Positions 59,471-64,000 of a DNA stretch of 64,000 nt are shown one piece after another (position 1 is the stretch's first letter; every line of letters starts with the position of its first letter). This DNA comes from Flavobacterium sp. SLB02. Its GTDB lineage: Bacteria > Bacteroidota > Bacteroidia > Flavobacteriales > Flavobacteriaceae. The notes under the pieces were generated by a model. It made no database searches, was not told the DNA's origin, and saw nothing but the letters and a program-made list of their open reading frames with translations. Made by a program: the position numbers and the translations under genes. The stretch is from positions 372,001-436,000 of the forward strand of contig NZ_CP045928.1 of NCBI RefSeq assembly GCF_009664855.1. Reading direction: 5' to 3'.

Positions 59471-60514
59471 ATGTCAAAATTAACACACAAAAATGTGCAC
59501 AACTATTTTAAGATAAATAGTTTTCATTTAAACGCTGACGAGTTGCGTCGTGTTGCTTATGATTATATAAAGGAAGGTGACGGCAATGAAGTCGCGATAG
59601 GGGAATTTTTGCTCGATTGGTTCGATGATAAGGATTATATCGAGATGAAAACTTCCGGAACCACGGGGCTTCCAAAATTAGTGCGATTAGAGAAACAAGC
59701 CATGATTCAGTCTGCTTTAGGGACTGGAGACTTTTTCGAATTAGAGCCAGGAAATACAGCTTTACTTTGTTTGCCTGTGCAATTTATAGCCGGCAAAATG
59801 ATGTTGGTACGTGCTATTATTTTAGGGCTTGAACTGGATGTTGTAGCGCCAAGCACGCAGCCATTGGCTCTTAATACAAAAGTATATGATTTTGTAGCTA
59901 TGGTGCCTTTGCAGGTTCAGAATTCGATCGATGCTTTGAAAAATGTGAAAAAACTAATTGTAGGTGGGGCTAAAATGGATTCTGCTCTTGAAGAGAAAGT
60001 TTTACCACTGATAAAAACTGAAGTCTATGAGACTTATGGTATGACAGAAACCATTACTCATATCGCTGCGAGAAAAGTGGGAGAGAATGTTTTTACTGTT
60101 TTGCCAAATGCAAAAATTAGCCAGGATGATCGGGGATGCCTGGTGATTTCTGTTGATGCTATTTCTGATGAACCGATCGTTACCAACGATTTAGTTGAAT
60201 TGATAAGAGAGAATCAATTTATCTTTCTGGGAAGAATCGATAATGTTATAAATAGTGGAGGAGTGAAGCTTATTCCTGAACAGATAGAGGCAAAACTGAT
60301 CGGTAAAATAAATACCAGATTCTTTGTAACGGGTGTTCCGGATACTTCGTTGGGAGAAAAATTAATTTTGGTTATCGAAGGCGAGAAACAGGAGTTTGCG
60401 CCGGAGTTTTTTGATGTTTTAGGAAAATATGAAAAACCAAAAGAGATTGTTTTTGTGCCGAAGTTTAAAGAAAACGAAAACGGGAAATTATTGCGTAAAC
60501 CGAGCTTGGTTTAA
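59471..60514 (+). CDS. menE: o-Succinylbenzoate-CoA ligase (AMP-binding enzyme)
   Basis: 347-residue member of the adenylate-forming family; adenylation motif KTSGTTGLPKL (residues about 56-66), YETYGMTET, and C-terminal GRIDNVINSGGVKLIPEQIE and NGKLLRKPS with the catalytic Lys. Its short length is the norm for Bacteroidota MenE. It activates o-succinylbenzoate for menaquinone synthesis. Other men genes are not in the window. Probably co-transcribed with the CPBP protease. Confidence 0.85.
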   Translation: MSKLTHKNVHNYFKINSFHLNADELRRVAYDYIKEGDGNEVAIGEFLLDWFDDKDYIEMKTSGTTGLPKLVRLEKQAMIQSALGTGDFFELEPGNTALLCLPVQFIAGKMMLVRAIILGLELDVVAPSTQPLALNTKVYDFVAMVPLQVQNSIDALKNVKKLIVGGAKMDSALEEKVLPLIKTEVYETYGMTETITHIAARKVGENVFTVLPNAKISQDDRGCLVISVDAISDEPIVTNDLVELIRENQFIFLGRIDNVINSGGVKLIPEQIEAKLIGKINTRFFVTGVPDTSLGEKLILVIEGEKQEFAPEFFDVLGKYEKPKEIVFVPKFKENENGKLLRKPSLV

Positions 60515-60532
60515 ATAAAATTCCAATATTTT

Positions 60533-60573
60533 AAATTCCAAATTCCAATTTTTAGGATTGGGATTTGGAATTT
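60533..60573. repeat. Palindromic AATTCCAA element (family D), copy 2
   Basis: 17-bp arms AAATTCCAAATTCCAAT / ATTGGGATTTGGAATTT with one G-U-type mismatch, followed by a T run. It ends menE transcription. Confidence 0.8.
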
Positions 60574-60688
60574 TTTATTTATTCAGGGATTGAATTTATT
60601 TTAAGTAAGTCTAGTTTTATGTAATTGTATTACAAAGTAAGAAAATTTAGTTATATTTATAAGGTGTTAACTTTAAAACCTAATAATT

Positions 60689-60889
60689 ATGAAACTTATT
60701 TTGAATTTTCCAAGTGTTCAGGTGCTAAGCAAGAATGAACTAAAACAAATTAAAGGTGGTGATTATATTTATTATTTAAATGGTTATCAAATGCGCTGCT
60801 CAAAACCATTAACGCAAACTCCTACCTGCCAAAATATACCAACTTATTGTTTGATTTCGCCAGATATGTGTCCTGTAGATTTATCCTAG
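60689..60889 (+). CDS. GG-leader peptide precursor (bacteriocin-like)
   Basis: 66 residues. Leader VLSKNELKQIKGG (ends residue 25) is of the double-glycine type cut by C39-peptidase ABC exporters. The 41-residue core holds four cysteines (RCSKP, TCQN, YCLI, MCPV) and few charges, suited to two disulphides or modification. No exporter or modifying enzyme is in the window. Known Bacteroidota families with such leaders are largely uncharacterised. Own transcription unit with a strong terminator. Confidence 0.75.
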   Translation: MKLILNFPSVQVLSKNELKQIKGGDYIYYLNGYQMRCSKPLTQTPTCQNIPTYCLISPDMCPVDLS

Positions 60890-60894
60890 TATAA

Positions 60895-60935
60895 AACAAA
60901 GCCTTTAGATTTAATTCTTTAAAGGCTTTGTTTTT
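60895..60935 (+). terminator. Terminator of the GG-leader gene
   Basis: 13-bp stem AACAAAGCCTTTA / TAAAGGCTTTGTT, 12-nt loop, T-rich tail. Begins 5 bp after the stop codon. Confidence 0.9.
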
Positions 60936-61058
60936 ATAATTATTATTTCCTGAAGATAATACTCTGTTAGGAGTTAAATGTTGGTAGAAAAACAGGAGCA
61001 GACAAAAAAAATATCCCGCAGGGATTATACATCTATTAATTAAATAGGAATAAAATAA

Positions 61059-61100
61059 AAAATTCCAAATTCCAATCTTAAAGTTGGAATTTGGAATTTT
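61059..61100. repeat. Palindromic AATTCCAA element (family D), copy 3
   Basis: Perfect 17-bp arms AAAATTCCAAATTCCAA / TTGGAATTTGGAATTTT, 8-nt loop. It lies at the 3' side of the rRNA methyltransferase gene (minus strand) and probably ends its transcript. Confidence 0.85.
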
Positions 61101-61120
61101 AAAAAATTTGGAATTTATTT

Positions 61121-62350
61121 TTATTCAGCAGCTACTGCATTTTTTCTTTCTAACAACGCCATATAAAATCCGTCGAAACCAGACTCAGAAGCCAAAATTT
61201 TACGATCTTTTATGAAGGTAAATTGTTTTCCAATTTCAGTTTTTAAGAATTTCTCTACTTGCTCCTGATTTTCTGATGGTAAAACAGAACAAGTTGCGTA
61301 TACTAATTTTCCGCCTGGTTTTACAATTTTAGAATAGCTTTCTAAAACCTCTGCCTGTACTTTACGAATGTTGTCAATAAACTCAGGTTGTAATTTCCAT
61401 TTGGCATCAGGGTTTCTTTTAAGAACTCCTAAACCGCTACAAGGCGCATCAATTAAAACACGATCTGCTTTTTCGTGTAATTTTTTAATCACTTTTGTAG
61501 TGTCGATGATTCTGTATTCGATATTAAATGCGCCATTTCTTTTGGCTCTTAATTTTAATTGCTTCAGTTTACTTTCGTACAAATCCATTGCAATCAATTG
61601 TCCTTTGTTTTCCATCAAAGAAGCGATGTGCAACGTTTTCCCTCCGGCTCCGGCGCAAGTATCTACAACACGCATTCCTGGTTTTACATCAAGAAAACCG
61701 GCAACCAATTGTGAGTTAGCATCCTGAACCTCAAAAAGTCCTTGTTTAAAAGCGTCTGTCAAAAATACGTTTGCTCTTTCTTTTAAAACCAAAGCTTCAG
61801 GCTGATCTTTTAAATATTCTGTTTCAATATTTAAATCCATCAACGTGTTTCTCAGGCTTTCTTTGGTTCCTTTAAGTGTATTAGTTCTTAAAATAACTTT
61901 AGCTGGCTGGTTTTGTGCTGCAATTTCTGTAGACCAAACTTTTTCGCCAAGTTCTTTTACACCCAATTCGTCCATCCAGTCCGGAATAGATTCTTTTAAG
62001 GCTCTAATTTTAGAAAGTTCGTCAAAACGTCCTTTTATTTTTCTTTCAGGAGTTCCTTCCAGTTGTTTCCAGTCCGGAATTGGGTATCCTCTTAAAACGG
62101 CCCAAACTGCGAACATTCTCCATAAATTCTCTCTGTCGAATGGTTCTTTTACTTCGGCAATTTCTGAGTATAATCGTTTCCAACGAACAATTTCGTATAT
62201 CGTTTCAGCAACAAACTTCCTGTCAGAACTTCCCCAACGTTTGTCTTTTTTTAATGCTCTTGCTACCACTTTGTCTGCATATTCTCCTTCATTGAAAATT
62301 GCATTTAAAGAATCGATGGTAGTATAAACTAAATTTCTGTGTAATCTCAT
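61121..62350 (-). CDS. RsmB/NOP-family RNA cytosine-C5 methyltransferase
   Basis: 409 residues. N-terminal NusB-like/RNA-binding part, then SAM-dependent core: motif I VVDTCAGAGGKTLHIAS, motif IV DAPCSGLGVLKRNPDAKW with the release Cys, motif VI YATCSVLPSENQEQVEKF with the catalytic Cys. Methylates a cytosine, most likely in 16S rRNA; which position (RsmB or RsmF type) is not decided. Normal length. Confidence 0.9.
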   Translation of the reverse strand: MRLHRNLVYTTIDSLNAIFNEGEYADKVVARALKKDKRWGSSDRKFVAETIYEIVRWKRLYSEIAEVKEPFDRENLWRMFAVWAVLRGYPIPDWKQLEGTPERKIKGRFDELSKIRALKESIPDWMDELGVKELGEKVWSTEIAAQNQPAKVILRTNTLKGTKESLRNTLMDLNIETEYLKDQPEALVLKERANVFLTDAFKQGLFEVQDANSQLVAGFLDVKPGMRVVDTCAGAGGKTLHIASLMENKGQLIAMDLYESKLKQLKLRAKRNGAFNIEYRIIDTTKVIKKLHEKADRVLIDAPCSGLGVLKRNPDAKWKLQPEFIDNIRKVQAEVLESYSKIVKPGGKLVYATCSVLPSENQEQVEKFLKTEIGKQFTFIKDRKILASESGFDGFYMALLERKNAVAAE

Positions 62351-62367
62351 TTTAATTATTTGAGTTG

Positions 62368-62375
62368 CAAAGGTA
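62368..62375 (-). promoter_or_regulatory. -7 element for the rRNA methyltransferase
   Basis: TACCTTTG on the minus strand, an exact TAnnTTTG match, 17 bp before the start codon at 62350. Confidence 0.5.
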
Positions 62376-62438
62376 CTATTAATTGATTGAAAGTTAAATT
62401 TTTAATTTTGATTGTTGATTTAACTTCTTTTAAAAAGA

Positions 62439-62477
62439 AAAAAAAACACCCTAATAAAGTTTATAAGAGTGTTTTTT
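62439..62477. terminator. Terminator after kup
   Basis: Stem AAAAAACACCCT / AGAGTGTTTTTT with one mismatch and a 13-nt loop; on the minus strand it lies 31 bp after the kup stop codon and ends in a T run. Confidence 0.7.
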
Positions 62478-62507
62478 GAATTTTTTGAATGTATTTTTTG
62501 AATTGAT

Positions 62508-64000
62508 TTATTTAATAATTCTGGTCAGTCCGATGTTTTCTGGAGCGTGAAGCACCATTGGGAATTTCTCTATTTTTACCGAACTACTATCTAAACCAAA
62601 AGCTCTTTCTTCGGACAAACTCAGTTTCTTGATAAAGAAATAAGAGTTCATGATGATATTTTCGTGCCATCTTAAATCGTTGTCATTCGATAAAAACTTC
62701 TCAGACAATACAAATTTAAAGTCCCCAATAATATTGTTTTTGTTTAATGATTCGTAACGGCTGGTAATATCAACTTCGCCACGTTTTACCATATCACGAA
62801 TTACTTCTCTAAACATTAAATTGATTTTGGTAGGCTCTCTAAATCCTAAATTAAAATCGATTCTGTAAATATCGTCTTTCGCAATCTCGGTAACTTTATA
62901 TTGCGTTTTGTAAGGTTCCGTTAAGATGTTTACGTGAACAAACCAGTAAATATCAGCTCTTTTTGGACGCTTTTGCAATATTGAATAAATTACCTTTTCT
63001 TCAAGTTCATCTACACGATTCGCATTGGTCATATAAACCAAATGTGTGGCGTACTTAGGAATAGATAAGTCTTCGCTCAATTCCATTAATACCTTTTTAT
63101 AATCGTCAATTTTGATGATTTTGGTGTAGTTTTTATTAATTTTCTTAGCCAGATACCAGATCGTCATTATAGAGATTAAAACAGATGCGATGATTAGTGT
63201 TACGTAACCACCATCGGCAAATTTGGTAATATTGGCAATCAGGAAACTGAATTCAATTAATAAATAAATGGTAATAAGCGGCACCATGAAATATAATTTT
63301 ACACGTTTCATGATTAAGTAATAGTTCAGCAGGATAGTGGTCATGATCATACATAGTACGATTGCTAAACCGTAAGCATGCTCCATATTACTTGATTTTT
63401 CGAAATGTAAAACGATTCCAACACAACCAAAAAACAATAACCAGTTAATAGACGGAATGTACAATTGTCCTTTTACTTCTGTAGGATATTTGATTTTTAC
63501 CTTAGGCCAGAAATTCAGACGCATTGCTTCGTTGATCAGTGTAAATGAACCACTAATAAGGGCTTGAGAAGCAATAACCGCTGCTAAAGTTGCTACAACA
63601 ATTCCGAATGGTAAAAACCAATGGGGCATAATAAGATAGAACGGATTCCCGTTTTCTCCTCCTAATTGTTGTAATGTACTTCCTTCATGATGCGTTAAAT
63701 ACGCTGCCTGACCAAAATAGTTTAGTACTAAAGTCAGTTTTACAAAGATCCAGCTAATTCTGATGTTTTTTCTACCGCAGTGTCCCATATCTGAGTACAA
63801 AGCTTCGGCTCCTGTTGTACATAAAAATACTAATCCAAGAACAAAAAATCCTTCAGGGTGAATTTGCAATAAATGATAAGCATAATAAGGATTGATCGCT
63901 TTTATAACTTCAGGATGTTCCAAAATTTGAATAAATCCTAATGTTCCAAGCATGGCAAACCAAATTAACATCATTGGTGCAAAAAACTTCCCAACAAGCT
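62508..64000 (-). CDS. kup: KUP-family potassium uptake protein, 5' part outside window
   Basis: Frame open to the window edge (the residues before the first internal Met read LVGKFFAP), so the start is outside. About 497 residues are visible of a usual 630-660. Membrane part with at least eight segments, family stretches TTGAEALYSDMGHCGRKNIR, LNYFGQAAYL, VIASQALISGSFTL, then a cytosolic C-terminus (VDITSRYESL, SVKIEKFPMVL). Potassium/proton symport at the inner membrane. Confidence 0.93.
   Translation of the reverse strand, partial: LVGKFFAPMMLIWFAMLGTLGFIQILEHPEVIKAINPYYAYHLLQIHPEGFFVLGLVFLCTTGAEALYSDMGHCGRKNIRISWIFVKLTLVLNYFGQAAYLTHHEGSTLQQLGGENGNPFYLIMPHWFLPFGIVVATLAAVIASQALISGSFTLINEAMRLNFWPKVKIKYPTEVKGQLYIPSINWLLFFGCVGIVLHFEKSSNMEHAYGLAIVLCMIMTTILLNYYLIMKRVKLYFMVPLITIYLLIEFSFLIANITKFADGGYVTLIIASVLISIMTIWYLAKKINKNYTKIIKIDDYKKVLMELSEDLSIPKYATHLVYMTNANRVDELEEKVIYSILQKRPKRADIYWFVHVNILTEPYKTQYKVTEIAKDDIYRIDFNLGFREPTKINLMFREVIRDMVKRGEVDITSRYESLNKNNIIGDFKFVLSEKFLSNDNDLRWHENIIMNSYFFIKKLSLSEERAFGLDSSSVKIEKFPMVLHAPENIGLTRIIK

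Noticed and set aside
61845..62327. 160-codon plus-strand frame inside the rRNA methyltransferase
   Set aside because: Antisense shadow of a conserved gene; Ser/Phe-rich composition typical of complementary-strand frames in A/T-rich DNA.

Overview
The window is a low-GC segment of a Bacteroidota chromosome, most likely Flavobacterium or a close relative. The evidence is a SusC/SusD polysaccharide-utilisation locus led by a hybrid two-component sensor, several TAnnTTTG-type promoter elements, a tmRNA whose tag reads GENNYALAA, and dispersed Flavobacterium-style palindromic repeats. The largest object is a roughly 34 kb, apparently complete, siphovirus-type prophage inserted at the 3' end of the tmRNA gene.

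Left host part (1-16037). A hybrid sensor (cut by the window edge) is followed by SusC, SusD, a GH10 endo-xylanase lipoprotein, a PKD-domain lipoprotein, a clan GH-A agarase-like hydrolase and a GH2 beta-glucuronidase-like enzyme. Together they look like a hemicellulose (xylan-type) utilisation locus: sense, bind, cut at the surface, import through SusCD, trim in the periplasm. A convergent FAD monooxygenase with an unusual N-terminal DnaJ-type cysteine module follows.

Prophage (16038-50016, bounded by a 26-bp direct repeat). From left to right: a secreted cargo gene and an XRE repressor read leftward; a palindrome-dense immunity region; a rightward early operon; a diversity-generating retroelement (DGR); a PcfK/PcfJ, replication-initiator and DnaB module; HNH, a possible cos site and small terminase; small regulators; large terminase; portal, protease and HK97-type capsid; connectors; tail genes including a -1 programmed frameshift in the tail chaperone; tape measure; tail hub with a PKD domain; tail fibre; holin, CHAP endolysin and a spanin-like protein; a cargo gene; and a leftward tyrosine integrase next to the tmRNA.

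The main discovery is the DGR at 18122-20654. Three consecutive small genes each carry a 76-bp variable repeat. A non-coding 76-bp template repeat lies just upstream of a reverse transcriptase with DGR-type motifs. Against the template, the three variable repeats differ at 42 of 60 adenine positions and at 0 of 168 other positions, the signature of adenine-directed mutagenic retrohoming. The targets are short early-region proteins rather than tail fibres, and no Avd accessory gene is obvious.

Right host part (49997-64000). The complete tmRNA gene, a beta-lactamase-fold lipoprotein, a saccharopine/alanine dehydrogenase-family enzyme, fumC, a TonB-dependent outer-membrane protein, arsC, a CPBP membrane protease, menE, a GG-leader peptide precursor, an RsmB-type rRNA methyltransferase and a kup potassium transporter cut by the right edge. 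Intergenic spaces here hold bidirectional terminators and at least four dispersed repeat families.
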